Of a DNA stretch of 64,000 nucleotides, positions 33,433 through 42,158 are shown in pieces; position 1 is the first letter of the stretch, and every line of letters begins with the position of its first letter. The position numbers were made by a program, and so were the translations under genes. The stretch lies in NCBI GenBank assembly GCA_035459965.1, contig DATHXC010000004.1:310001-374000 (forward strand), written 5' to 3'. The DNA comes from DATHXC01 sp035459965. GTDB taxonomy: Bacteria; Pseudomonadota; Gammaproteobacteria; Burkholderiales; Methylophilaceae. Under the pieces are notes generated by a model. That model was given only the letters and a program-made list of their open reading frames with translations, ran no database searches and was not told where the DNA came from.

Positions 33433-34337
33433 GTAAGAATTTCGGCAAGGTGGCAGTGTTGTTTGGCGGCAAGTCCGGCGAGCGTGAAGTCTCTATTAAA
33501 AGCGGCAGTGCTGTTTTGGCTGGGCTATTGCGTAGAGGTGTAGATGCCCATGCTTTTGATCCTGCAGAACGTGAACTGCAGGAACTGAAGCAATTTGATT
33601 GTGTATTTATAGCCTTGCATGGCCGCTTTGGTGAGGACGGCACGATACAGGGTGCACTGGAATTAATGGAAATCCCTTATACCGGTAGCGGTGTGATGGC
33701 TTCGAGTCTGGGCATGGATAAATGGCGTACCAAACTGGTATGGCGTTCAGCAGGGATTGCTACACCGGACTTTGAGCTGATTGATACCAACAGCGACTTT
33801 GCCGCCGTGGAGTCACGGCTTGGTCTACCACTCTTTGTGAAGCCTGCCAACGAGGGTTCCAGTATCGGTATTAGCAAGGTCAAGCAGGCGGGCGATTTGA
33901 AAGCTGCCTATGAGTTGGCAGCGAAATCTGACCCATTGGTTATCGCGGAGAAGTTCATTGGCGGCGGCGAATATACAGTGGGCATTCTGGGGGAGCAGGC
34001 ACTGCCTGTTATCCGCATCGTGCCAGCTAATGAGTTCTACGATTTTGATGCCAAGTACCTGCGTGACGATACCCAATACTTATGCCCATGCGGCCTGACA
34101 CCAGAAAAAGAAGCACAGATCCAGGCTGAGGCGCTACAGGCATTCCGCGCCATAGGTGGCCGTGGCTGGGGCCGTGTGGATTTCCTGATGGATGAGGCAG
34201 GCAAGCATTATTTCCTTGAGGTAAACAGCTCACCCGGCATGACCGATCATAGTCTGGTGCCAATGGGTGCCAGGGCTATAGGCCTCAGTTTTGATGATCT
34301 GGTCGTGCGTATTCTGGAATTGGCACATGTGGAATAG
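33429..34337 (+). CDS. ddl: D-alanine-D-alanine ligase
   Basis: 302 residues, the DdlB size. VAVLFGGKSGEREVSIKSG (about 8-26) starts the ATP-grasp fold; FVKPANEGSSIGISKV binds ATP; GWGRVDFLMD and EVNSSPGMTDHSL hold the metal-binding residues. It makes the D-Ala-D-Ala dipeptide used by MurF. Its last 11 bases overlap the chosen ftsQ start. Confidence 0.98.
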   Translation: MSKNFGKVAVLFGGKSGEREVSIKSGSAVLAGLLRRGVDAHAFDPAERELQELKQFDCVFIALHGRFGEDGTIQGALELMEIPYTGSGVMASSLGMDKWRTKLVWRSAGIATPDFELIDTNSDFAAVESRLGLPLFVKPANEGSSIGISKVKQAGDLKAAYELAAKSDPLVIAEKFIGGGEYTVGILGEQALPVIRIVPANEFYDFDAKYLRDDTQYLCPCGLTPEKEAQIQAEALQAFRAIGGRGWGRVDFLMDEAGKHYFLEVNSSPGMTDHSLVPMGARAIGLSFDDLVVRILELAHVE

Positions 34338-35184
34338 GCCACAGGCGCTTAATTGGATAGCGAGTTTTTTATACGCGTCTGCGTTTGTGATGTTTTTGTA
34401 TGGCTTGCTCTTTGTGGTGATCCATCTGCCTATATTCCCGCTACGCGAGGTCAAGGTGGATGGCGAGTTGAATCATGTCACGCGTGAGCAGGTGAAGCTG
34501 ATTGTGGGGCGCTATATACAGGGCAATTTTTTCACGCTGGATCTGGAAAAGACGCGTGATGCTTTCGAGAAGCTGCCATGGGCGCGCAATGTAAGTGTAC
34601 GCCGCCGCTGGCCGGACAAGCTGGAAGTGGTCGTGGAAGAGCATAAGGAATTGGCACGCTGGGGAAATATTGCGCTGGTAAACAGCTATGGCGAGTTGTT
34701 TCATGCGGCATCGGATAGTGATCTGCCGGTGTTCTTCGGGCCTGGTGATGGGGTGCGTGAGGTAGCAGAGCACTACGGTATTTACAGCCAGTTATTAGCG
34801 GCTACCGGCATGAAAGTTTCGGAACTGGCACTGACACCGCGCCGTGCCTGGCAGATCAAGACAGATAAAGACCTGGTAATAGAACTGGGGCGCGAAGAAA
34901 TGCAGGCACGGCTGGAAAAGTTTGCACGTGTTTACCAAAGCACCTTGGCGGGCTTGGGTGGCAACGTGAAGTACGCGGATTTGCGGTACCCAAATGGATT
35001 TGCAGTGCGCAGACCAATGCTGGCGAAATTGACTCCAGCTAAAGCGGAATCAATACCTGCAAAGTCAGAGACAGTGAAGCCTGGCGTCGTGAAACCGGAC
35101 GTTGTAAAACCAGGCGCAAATAAGCAAACAGTTGATAAACAAGCGCTTGATACAAAAGTAATGAGCAAGACGGCACCGGCCTGA
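34327..35184 (+). CDS. ftsQ: Cell division protein FtsQ with an unusual Lys/Pro repeat tail
   Basis: 285 residues from ATG 34327; an ATG at 34291 lies deeper in ddl and adds 12 residues of antisense-like Trp/Cys-rich sequence. One membrane helix (about 8-32), then the POTRA domain (LREVKVDGELNHVTREQVKL) and the beta domain (LPWARNVSVRRRWPDKLEVV). After the conserved end RYPNGFAVRRP the protein continues for about 50 residues, with near-repeats VKPGV, VKPDV and VKPGA, a low-complexity periplasmic tail. FtsQ scaffolds FtsL/FtsB. It is followed 36 bases later by ftsA. Confidence 0.95.
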   Translation: MWNRPQALNWIASFLYASAFVMFLYGLLFVVIHLPIFPLREVKVDGELNHVTREQVKLIVGRYIQGNFFTLDLEKTRDAFEKLPWARNVSVRRRWPDKLEVVVEEHKELARWGNIALVNSYGELFHAASDSDLPVFFGPGDGVREVAEHYGIYSQLLAATGMKVSELALTPRRAWQIKTDKDLVIELGREEMQARLEKFARVYQSTLAGLGGNVKYADLRYPNGFAVRRPMLAKLTPAKAESIPAKSETVKPGVVKPDVVKPGANKQTVDKQALDTKVMSKTAPA

Positions 35185-35220
35185 ATTATTAGAAATGCAG
35201 ATAGTAAATGGGAGTGATCA

Positions 35221-36459
35221 ATGAGCAGGATTAAGGAAGATAAAAATCTCATCGTAGGGCTGGATATAGGCACATCGAAGATAGTGGCGATCGTGGCCGA
35301 GTTGCAGCCGGAGGGGACGCTCAAGGTCATCGGCCTCGGACAGCATACTTCGCGTGGCCTGAAAAAAGGCGTGGTAATCAATATTGATTCAACCGTGAAT
35401 GCGATCCAGCGCGCAATAGAAGAAGCCGAGCTGATGGCGGATTGCAAGATCAGCACCGTGTTTACCGGCATCGCCGGTAGCCATGTGCGCAGCCTGAATT
35501 CGCACGGAATGGTGAAGATCAAGGATTCCGAAGTGACGCAGACCGATGTGGATCGCGTGATCGAAACTGCGCGCGCCATTGCCCTGCCTTCCGATCAGCA
35601 GATCCTACATATCCTCACCCAGGAATTCATTATCGATGGGCAGGAAGATGTGCGCGAACCACTGGGCATGAGTGGTATGAAGCTGGAAGTGAAAGTACAT
35701 ATCGTGACCGGTGCTGTAGCTGCCGCACAGAATATCGTCAAATGCATCAAGCGCTGCGGGCTGGAAGTGAGCGACCTCATCCTGCAACCGCTGGCGTCCA
35801 GCATGGCAGTGCTCACCGAAGACGAAAAAGAATTAGGTGTATGCCTAGTCGATATCGGCGGTGGCACCACGGATATTGCCGTGTTCAAGCAGGGCGCGAT
35901 ACGCCATACCGCAGTGGTGCCAATTGCCGGTGACCAGATGACCAACGACGTGGCTGTGGCTTTCCGCACGCCGACCCAGTCTGCCGAAGAGATCAAGATC
36001 AAGCATGGCTGTGCGCTTCGCCAGTTGGCGGAGCCGCGCGAAATGGTGGAAGTGCCGGGTGTCGATGGTCGCGAACCGCGCCAGCTCTCCGTACAGACAT
36101 TGGCAGAAGTCATCGAGCCGCGCGTAGTAGAGCTCTATGAGTTCGTGTTGAGCGAATTGCGCCGTAGCGGCATGGAAGAAATGATCGCTTCCGGCATCGT
36201 GATTACCGGTGGCTCATCGATGATGCGCGGCATGGTGGAGTTGGGTGAAGAGATATTCCACATGCCGGTCAGACTGGGCTTACCTCGCTATGTTGGAGGC
36301 TTGTCCGAGGTTGTCAGCAACCCACGCTATGCCACTGGTGTCGGCCTGGTATTGATGGGTAAGCAGCAGGTTGAGCGGCATATGCAAGGGCAAATGGACT
36401 CGAGTTCGTTCGGCAATATTTTCCAGAAGATGAAGAGCTGGTTTCAAGGTAATTTTTAA
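35221..36459 (+). CDS. ftsA: Cell division protein FtsA
   Basis: 412 residues, actin-like ATPase. NLIVGLDIGTSKIVAIV is the phosphate-1 motif, VCLVDIGGGTTDIAVF the phosphate-2 motif and GIVITGGSSMMRGM the adenosine motif; the 1C domain lies between the first two. The C-terminal KMKSWFQGNF is the amphipathic helix that anchors FtsA and FtsZ to the membrane. GGGAGTG precedes the ATG at good spacing. Confidence 0.98.
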   Translation: MSRIKEDKNLIVGLDIGTSKIVAIVAELQPEGTLKVIGLGQHTSRGLKKGVVINIDSTVNAIQRAIEEAELMADCKISTVFTGIAGSHVRSLNSHGMVKIKDSEVTQTDVDRVIETARAIALPSDQQILHILTQEFIIDGQEDVREPLGMSGMKLEVKVHIVTGAVAAAQNIVKCIKRCGLEVSDLILQPLASSMAVLTEDEKELGVCLVDIGGGTTDIAVFKQGAIRHTAVVPIAGDQMTNDVAVAFRTPTQSAEEIKIKHGCALRQLAEPREMVEVPGVDGREPRQLSVQTLAEVIEPRVVELYEFVLSELRRSGMEEMIASGIVITGGSSMMRGMVELGEEIFHMPVRLGLPRYVGGLSEVVSNPRYATGVGLVLMGKQQVERHMQGQMDSSSFGNIFQKMKSWFQGNF

Positions 36460-36539
36460 GCAGTTGGATGGTTTGTAGTTTGTAGTAAGTGTTATCAGGG
36501 CGAAGTTTAAGGCAGACGTAAATACAAGGAGGCAACACA

Positions 36540-37709
36540 ATGTTTGAGATTATGGATAGAGATGTACAAGAGGCAGTAATCAAGGTGATTGGTGTAGGCG
36601 GTTGCGGTGGTAACGCAGTAGCACACATGATTGAGAAAAATGTCGGTGGCGTGGAGTTCATTTGCGCCAATACCGATATGCAGGCACTCAAGAAAAGCCA
36701 GGCCAAAACTGTGCTGCAGATTGGTACTGACATCACCAAGGGTTTAGGCGCAGGCGCACGTCCGGAAATCGGCCGTGAAGCCGCACTGGAAGATCGTGAC
36801 CGCATCGCAGAAATCATTGACGGGGCTGACATGCTGTTCATCACCGCAGGTATGGGTGGCGGTACAGGCACTGGTGCAGCGCCTATCATTGCCGAAGTGG
36901 CGAAAGAAATGGGCATCCTCACTGTGGCTGTAGTGACCAAGCCTTTCTCATTCGAAGGCAAGCGTACCAAGGTCGCGCTGGAAGGTCTGGAAGAACTTTC
37001 CAAGCATGTCGACTCTCTCATCATTATTCCTAATGAAAAACTGATGGAAGTGCTGGGCGAAGATGTACCTTTCCTGGAAGCGTTCCAGGCAGCGAATGAT
37101 GTTCTGCATAATGCGGTTTCCGGCATTGCCGAGATCATCAATTGCCCGGGCCTGGTGAACGTCGACTTTGCTGATGTACGCACTGTGATGGCTGAAATGG
37201 GTATGGCGATGATGGGTTCTGCCATGGCAACCGGTCCGGACCGTGCGCGTATTGCAGCAGAACAGGCAGTCGCTAGCCCATTACTGGAAGATGTCAATCT
37301 GGCCAATGCGCGTGGCGTTCTGGTGAATATCACTGCCAGCACTTCCTTCAAGATGAAGGAATACTACGATGTGATGAACACCATCAAGGCATTCACTGCT
37401 GATGACGCTACCGTGATTGTTGGTAACGTGTTTGATGAGTCTATTGGTGATGGCTTGCGTGTAACCATGGTGGCTACTGGCTTGAATGGCGTTGTTGGCC
37501 GTCGTCAGCAAAAGCCTGAATTGCGCGTGATGACACAGGTGCGTGATGGTACAACCAACCAGCCGATTTATATGGGCGGTGGTGCTATTGATAATGATGC
37601 GCCTGCTGTATTCAGTTCAAATGGCCGTCGTGCCCAGGTTGAAGCGATGAAGTTGTCAGGTGTTGAAGAATATGACATCCCGGCATTTTTGCGTAAACAG
37701 GCTGATTAA
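36540..37709 (+). CDS. ftsZ: Cell division GTPase FtsZ
   Basis: 389 residues. Tubulin signature GGGTGTG at 106-112, the T7 loop NVDFADVRTVM (catalytic Asp), and the conserved C-terminal peptide DIPAFLRKQ that binds FtsA and other partners. A perfect AAGGAGG ribosome site lies eight bases upstream, the strongest in the cluster, consistent with the need for much more FtsZ than FtsA. An 80-base gap separates it from ftsA. Confidence 0.99.
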   Translation: MFEIMDRDVQEAVIKVIGVGGCGGNAVAHMIEKNVGGVEFICANTDMQALKKSQAKTVLQIGTDITKGLGAGARPEIGREAALEDRDRIAEIIDGADMLFITAGMGGGTGTGAAPIIAEVAKEMGILTVAVVTKPFSFEGKRTKVALEGLEELSKHVDSLIIIPNEKLMEVLGEDVPFLEAFQAANDVLHNAVSGIAEIINCPGLVNVDFADVRTVMAEMGMAMMGSAMATGPDRARIAAEQAVASPLLEDVNLANARGVLVNITASTSFKMKEYYDVMNTIKAFTADDATVIVGNVFDESIGDGLRVTMVATGLNGVVGRRQQKPELRVMTQVRDGTTNQPIYMGGGAIDNDAPAVFSSNGRRAQVEAMKLSGVEEYDIPAFLRKQAD

Positions 37710-37747
37710 ATAGCAATAGCATCAGCTAGTTATATTGTGTTGGAGTA

Positions 37748-37774
37748 ATGCAACAGACGCTGTGTTTGTTGCAT
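37748..37774. repeat. Inverted repeat between ftsZ and lpxC
   Basis: Perfect 8-base arms ATGCAACA (37748-37755) and TGTTGCAT (37767-37774) with an 11-base loop, 39 bases after the ftsZ stop. There is no T-run, so it is either a protein site or an mRNA 3'-end stabilising or processing hairpin rather than a standard terminator. Confidence 0.4.
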
Positions 37775-37894
37775 AGAGTTGACGTCGGCGTTTCCGGCAA
37801 AAGCTGCAATATGCTATGATTTGGGTCGAATATTGAGAATGTCTCTTATTAAATAGAGACTTAAATAATAGAAATTTATAGTGCTAGGTATTAA

Positions 37895-38839
37895 ATGTTA
37901 AAACAACGCACATTAAAAAAACCTATCAGCGCCACTGGCGTTGGGTTGCATACAGGCTATAAGGTCGAGATGACCTTGCGCCCGGCTGCGCCCGATGTCG
38001 GCATTGTTTTCCGTCGGGTCGATTTGCGTCTGCCCAATTCAAGCGCTTCGCCGGAGATCAAGGTTCAACCAAACTCAGTATGTGACACCCGTATGTGCTC
38101 AGCCTTGGAGCAAGATGGGGTGCGCGTGTCCACAGTCGAGCATTTGATGTCAGCTTTTGCTGGTTTAGGCATCGATAATATCTATGTCGACCTTACCGCG
38201 GCCGAAGTGCCCATCATGGATGGCAGTTCCGGCCCCTTCGTATTTTTATTACAGCAGGCTGGCATTGTCGAGCAGCCTGCGCTCAAGAAATTTATCCGCA
38301 TCAAAAAAACAGTCGAAGTGCATGACGGCGATAAATGGGTGCGTTTCGATCCTTATTTCGGTTTCAAGATCGACTTCACTATCGATTTCGCGCATCCAGC
38401 GTTCGAGCATTCCGGCAATAACGTCAAAATTGATTTTGCTGACAATTCCTATATCAAGGAAGTCAGTCGCGCACGTACTTTCGGATTCATGCATGAGGTA
38501 GAAGCCCTGCGCTCCATGGGCCTGGCTCGTGGTGGCAGCCTGGATAACGCTATCGTGCTCGATGAATATCGCATTCTAAATACCGATGGCCTGCGGTATG
38601 AGGATGAGTTTGTTAAGCATAAGACATTGGATGCGATTGGTGACTTGTATGTGCTCGGTCACCCATTGATTGGCGCATTCACCGCCTATAAATCCGGCCA
38701 TGCGCTCAATAATCAATTGCTACGTACTTTGCTGGCAGACGCAGAAGCCTGGGAGTTTTCCACCTTTGAGCGTGTAGAAGAAGCCCCTCGCAGTTTCCAG
38801 GCGCCTATCAGTGCGCCAGCAACACTTCAATACATCTAG
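37895..38839 (+). CDS. lpxC: UDP-3-O-acyl-N-acetylglucosamine deacetylase LpxC
   Basis: 314 residues. Zinc ligands are in VEHLMSAFAG (His, about 79) and in HKTLDAIGDLYVLGHP, which carries a His and the Asp ligand; FGFMHEVEALRSMGLARGGS is the second inserted loop region. It is the first committed step of lipid A synthesis, so the cell has LPS. Its place after ftsZ matches E. coli and other proteobacteria. A 185-base gap after ftsZ, with a hairpin, suggests separate control. Confidence 0.98.
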   Translation: MLKQRTLKKPISATGVGLHTGYKVEMTLRPAAPDVGIVFRRVDLRLPNSSASPEIKVQPNSVCDTRMCSALEQDGVRVSTVEHLMSAFAGLGIDNIYVDLTAAEVPIMDGSSGPFVFLLQQAGIVEQPALKKFIRIKKTVEVHDGDKWVRFDPYFGFKIDFTIDFAHPAFEHSGNNVKIDFADNSYIKEVSRARTFGFMHEVEALRSMGLARGGSLDNAIVLDEYRILNTDGLRYEDEFVKHKTLDAIGDLYVLGHPLIGAFTAYKSGHALNNQLLRTLLADAEAWEFSTFERVEEAPRSFQAPISAPATLQYI

Positions 38840-38857
38840 TTTGTGAGCTAAAAGGCC

Positions 38858-39040
38858 ATGCTAGTTCTTCGCCTTTTACTAATCCTGGGCATAATTTCAG
38901 TAGCTGTGTCCTTAGGTGTTTATTTTTTATCTGGCGATAAGCGTTATCTCAAGTTTTCCTGGCAAATCATCAAATTTACTCTGGTGTTGCTTCTAGTTGC
39001 CGCTGGGGTTGTAGCGATGGGACGCATCATCCTGTTTTAG
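38858..39040 (+). CDS. Small two-helix membrane protein of unknown function
   Basis: 60 residues with two hydrophobic helices (about 2-24 and 36-58) joined by a short basic loop SGDKRYLKFSW. AAAAGG lies two to seven bases upstream of the ATG, and the gene starts 18 bases after lpxC, so expression is plausible. The composition is coherent for a membrane protein and the gap would otherwise be empty. No family recognised. Confidence 0.7.
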   Translation: MLVLRLLLILGIISVAVSLGVYFLSGDKRYLKFSWQIIKFTLVLLLVAAGVVAMGRIILF

Positions 39041-39079
39041 TCTGATTTGTTTAGTTAGCTTACATCCCCGTACCCACCA

Positions 39080-39122
39080 CATAGCGCCTGTGCTATGCTT
39101 TTCACATAGCTTTCACGCTATC
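39080..39122. repeat. Two tandem inverted repeats before slt
   Basis: CATAGC-N6-GCTATG at 39080-39097 and CATAGC-N6-GCTATC at 39105-39122: the same 18-base element twice with a 25-base period, ending 17 bases before the slt start. It looks like a double operator or paired small hairpins in the leader. The regulator is unknown. Confidence 0.45.
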
Positions 39123-39139
39123 TAATTACTGGTTGATTG

Positions 39140-41149
39140 ATGCAACAGTTGCGCAAATTTTTGAGTTTTTCTTTACTGCTGGCCGCCTTACTGTCCAGCG
39201 GTGTTTGTTTCGCGCTCAATAACACTGCTTTTGCCATGACCGCACTGGCTGGCACTTCCCTTAGCAATGACGAGATGTTTAATGGTGCGCGAGTGGCATA
39301 TCAGGCGCGTGACGAATTAGCGTTGTCGCAATATACGCAGCAACTACAGGCACAAAACTACATCCTGGCGCCTTATGCCGATTACTGGTTGATGTTGTTG
39401 CGCCTGAATCAAGCCGATACCAATACAGTGCGGGATTTTATGGCGCGCTACGCTACTTTGCCATTTGCGGATCGTGTACGTGGGGAGTGGTTAAAAGCGT
39501 TGGCCCGACGGCAGGATTGGGCGACCTTTCTGGATGAGTTGCCCAGGTTCCAGCGCGACGATGTCGCAGTAAGTTGTTATGCCATCGAAGCGAAAGCGCA
39601 GTCTGGGGATGACGCTGTATTAAGCCAGGGCAAAGCCTTATGGATGGTGGCGACCGAGCAACCTGCCACTTGCGCTAGCCTGTTTGATCGCATGCAGAGT
39701 GCTAATGTACTGACGGAAGAGCTCATCTGGGCGCGTTTCAGGCTGGCAATGCAGGAGGGAAAAATCACGCTGGCCAAGGCTATCGTCATGCGCCTGCCTC
39801 AAATCGATGCATCATCTGCCAAGCTGATCGACCGTGTTTACCAGAACCCGCAACAGGTATTGGAAAAGAAGTCGATTGCATTTAAATCGACATTTGGCCG
39901 CGCTTTGAATATGTATGCACTTGAGCGTCTTGCGCGCACCCAGCCCGACTATGCGTTGGAGATGTGGGATAAGGTGCAGTCATCTTACGATAAGGAAAAT
40001 AAGCAGTATTTCTGGGGGCGCATGGCCCTGCATGCGGCGCGCAGGCATGATCCGGCAGCGCTGGATTATTTCGCACGGGCGCAGAATTTTGCACTCGATA
40101 ATGAGCAACGTGCCTGGAAAGCACGCGCTGCCTTGCGTAGTGGTGATTGGGTGGCCCTGCAATCGGCAATTGCCGAAATGCCAAGTGCGCAGCAGGAAGA
40201 GTCAGTCTGGCGCTACTGGCAGGGCCGTGCGCTCAAGGAGCAAAAACAGATTCCCGCAGCCAATGCCATCTTTGTGCCATTGTCACGCGAGCGCAATTAT
40301 TATGGCGTGCTTGCCGAAGAAGAGCTTGGGGATGTGCTGACGGCCTTGCCCAGCAGTTATAAACCCTCTGAAAATGAGGTGGATGCCGTTAAAGGTATGG
40401 CAGGCATCCAGCGCGCTATCGAGCTGCAACGCTTTGATATGCGCTGGGAATCGCGCACGGAATGGGCTTTTGCCACCAAGGATTTTGATGATAAACAGAT
40501 GCTGGCAGCAGCAGAGCTGGCAACGCGTCAGGAATGGTATGACCTGGCGATTATCACTGCGGACAAGACCAAGTTCATGCACGATTACGGTTTACGCTAC
40601 CCCACCCCATACCGTGATCGCATGCAGAGTTTTGCGCGTGATCAATCACTGGATGAAGCCTGGGTTTATGGGATTACGCGCCAGGAAAGCCGCTTTATGC
40701 ATTATGCCAAATCCGGTGTCGGCGCATCCGGCCTGATGCAGGTGATGCCAGCTACCGCCAAGTGGATAGCCAAGCGCATGGGTCTGGATAGCTATCGCGG
40801 TGACATGATTCACCAGCTTGATACCAATATCCAGCTAGGCACTTATTATCTGCGCTACACGCTCGACCTGATGGGAGGCCAGGCTTTAATGGCCACAGCA
40901 GCTTATAATGCAGGGCCGGGCCGGGCCAAGCGCTGGGCGGCAGCACAGCCGCTGGAAGGGCCGGTATATGCCGAGACTATTCCCTTCAGTGAAACCCGTG
41001 GCTATGTACAAAAGGTCATGAGCAATGCTTATTTTTATGCCCATCGCCTCGGTACCAAAGTGCAGACCCTCAAACAGCGCTTGGGAAGTGTTGCAGGCAC
41101 TGGTGGTGTGCTCGCTGCAGAAGAGCCGGAAAAGTCGGACAAAGAATAA
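39140..41149 (+). CDS. slt: Soluble lytic murein transglycosylase Slt
   Basis: 669 residues from ATG 39140 (a TTG directly in front is the only alternative). Signal peptide through about residue 26 (LSFSLLLAALLSSGVCF), a long alpha-superhelical U-domain (about 45-450) and the C-terminal lysozyme-like domain with the catalytic Glu in ITRQESRFMHYAKSGVGASG, then LMQVMPATAKWIA and AAYNAGPGRAKRW. It cleaves glycan strands with 1,6-anhydro product formation in the periplasm. The order slt, NDUFA9-like, cca is familiar from betaproteobacteria. Confidence 0.96.
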   Translation: MQQLRKFLSFSLLLAALLSSGVCFALNNTAFAMTALAGTSLSNDEMFNGARVAYQARDELALSQYTQQLQAQNYILAPYADYWLMLLRLNQADTNTVRDFMARYATLPFADRVRGEWLKALARRQDWATFLDELPRFQRDDVAVSCYAIEAKAQSGDDAVLSQGKALWMVATEQPATCASLFDRMQSANVLTEELIWARFRLAMQEGKITLAKAIVMRLPQIDASSAKLIDRVYQNPQQVLEKKSIAFKSTFGRALNMYALERLARTQPDYALEMWDKVQSSYDKENKQYFWGRMALHAARRHDPAALDYFARAQNFALDNEQRAWKARAALRSGDWVALQSAIAEMPSAQQEESVWRYWQGRALKEQKQIPAANAIFVPLSRERNYYGVLAEEELGDVLTALPSSYKPSENEVDAVKGMAGIQRAIELQRFDMRWESRTEWAFATKDFDDKQMLAAAELATRQEWYDLAIITADKTKFMHDYGLRYPTPYRDRMQSFARDQSLDEAWVYGITRQESRFMHYAKSGVGASGLMQVMPATAKWIAKRMGLDSYRGDMIHQLDTNIQLGTYYLRYTLDLMGGQALMATAAYNAGPGRAKRWAAAQPLEGPVYAETIPFSETRGYVQKVMSNAYFYAHRLGTKVQTLKQRLGSVAGTGGVLAAEEPEKSDKE

Positions 41150-41187
41150 TCAGTAATAAAATGCTTAAAGTATAGACAGAGGAAAGC

Positions 41188-42135
41188 ATGAAAATTCATC
41201 AGGTATGTGTATTGGGTGGCTCAGGTTTTGTTGGCAGTGCAATCGTACATCGATTGAGTAACGCGGGATATATCGTCAAAGTGCTGACACGCAGGCGCGA
41301 AGGCGCTAAACATCTGATATTGTTACCCAATGTACAGGTAGTGGAATGCGATGTGACTGATGACAACGTGTTGCACGCCGAGCTGGTCGGTAGCGATGCG
41401 GTGATTAACCTGATCGGCATCCTGCATGAAAGCAATAAGCTAAGCTTCAAGACCGTCCATGCCGACCTGCCCAAGCGCCTGGCGCGCCATTGTTACGATT
41501 TGGGCATCCCACGCTTGCTGCATATGAGCGCCTTGCAGGCCAGCGAAGGCGCATCTAGCGCCTATTTGCGGTCAAAGGCAGCAGGCGAGGCGGATGTGAT
41601 GGCTTATGCCAAAGATGTCAGCATTACGATATTCCGCCCCTCGGTAATATTTGGCCGCAACGATTCATTCCTCAATTTATTCGCAGGCCTGGTGAAGCTA
41701 TTGCCTGTCGTGCTGCTAGCCAAGCCGGAAGCCAAGTTCCAGCCGATCTGGGTAGAAGATGTGGCACAAGCGTTCGTACAGTCACTGTGTAATGTCGATA
41801 CCTACGGAAAAGCCTACGACCTAGGCGGCCCGAGGGTTTACAGCATGCGTGAGCTGGTCGAGTTCGTCATGTTCGTACTGGGTAAAAAGCGCAAGATTGT
41901 TGGCCTTAACGATACCCTTTCCTATTATCAGGCTTATGCATTAGAGCTGATGCCAGTAAAGCTCATGACGCGTGACAATATCCATTCCATGGATGTTGAT
42001 AATGTCTGTACTGGAGATTTTCCCGCTGTGTTTGGCTTCAAACCTACTGCGCTAGAGGCCGAGGTGCCGGAATATCTTGCCAACGATACCCCACGTGCCG
42101 CCTATGACAGATTCCGCAGCCAGGCTGGCAGGTAA
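41188..42135 (+). CDS. NAD(P)-binding SDR protein, complex I NDUFA9-like family
   Basis: 315 residues, atypical short-chain reductase. The dinucleotide loop VLGGSGFVGSAIVHRLSNAG (about 8-27) is followed by DAVINLIGIL and LLHMSALQAS, where the usual YxxxK catalytic pattern appears as AYLRSKAAGE with Tyr and Lys four residues apart. The family resembles the mitochondrial complex I accessory subunit NDUFA9 and is common next to slt and cca, but its role in bacteria is not settled. AGAGGAAAGC gives a good ribosome site. 23 bases separate it from cca. Confidence 0.85.
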   Translation: MKIHQVCVLGGSGFVGSAIVHRLSNAGYIVKVLTRRREGAKHLILLPNVQVVECDVTDDNVLHAELVGSDAVINLIGILHESNKLSFKTVHADLPKRLARHCYDLGIPRLLHMSALQASEGASSAYLRSKAAGEADVMAYAKDVSITIFRPSVIFGRNDSFLNLFAGLVKLLPVVLLAKPEAKFQPIWVEDVAQAFVQSLCNVDTYGKAYDLGGPRVYSMRELVEFVMFVLGKKRKIVGLNDTLSYYQAYALELMPVKLMTRDNIHSMDVDNVCTGDFPAVFGFKPTALEAEVPEYLANDTPRAAYDRFRSQAGR

Positions 42136-42158
42136 GCTGGGCAGACGGGGCTGCTAGC

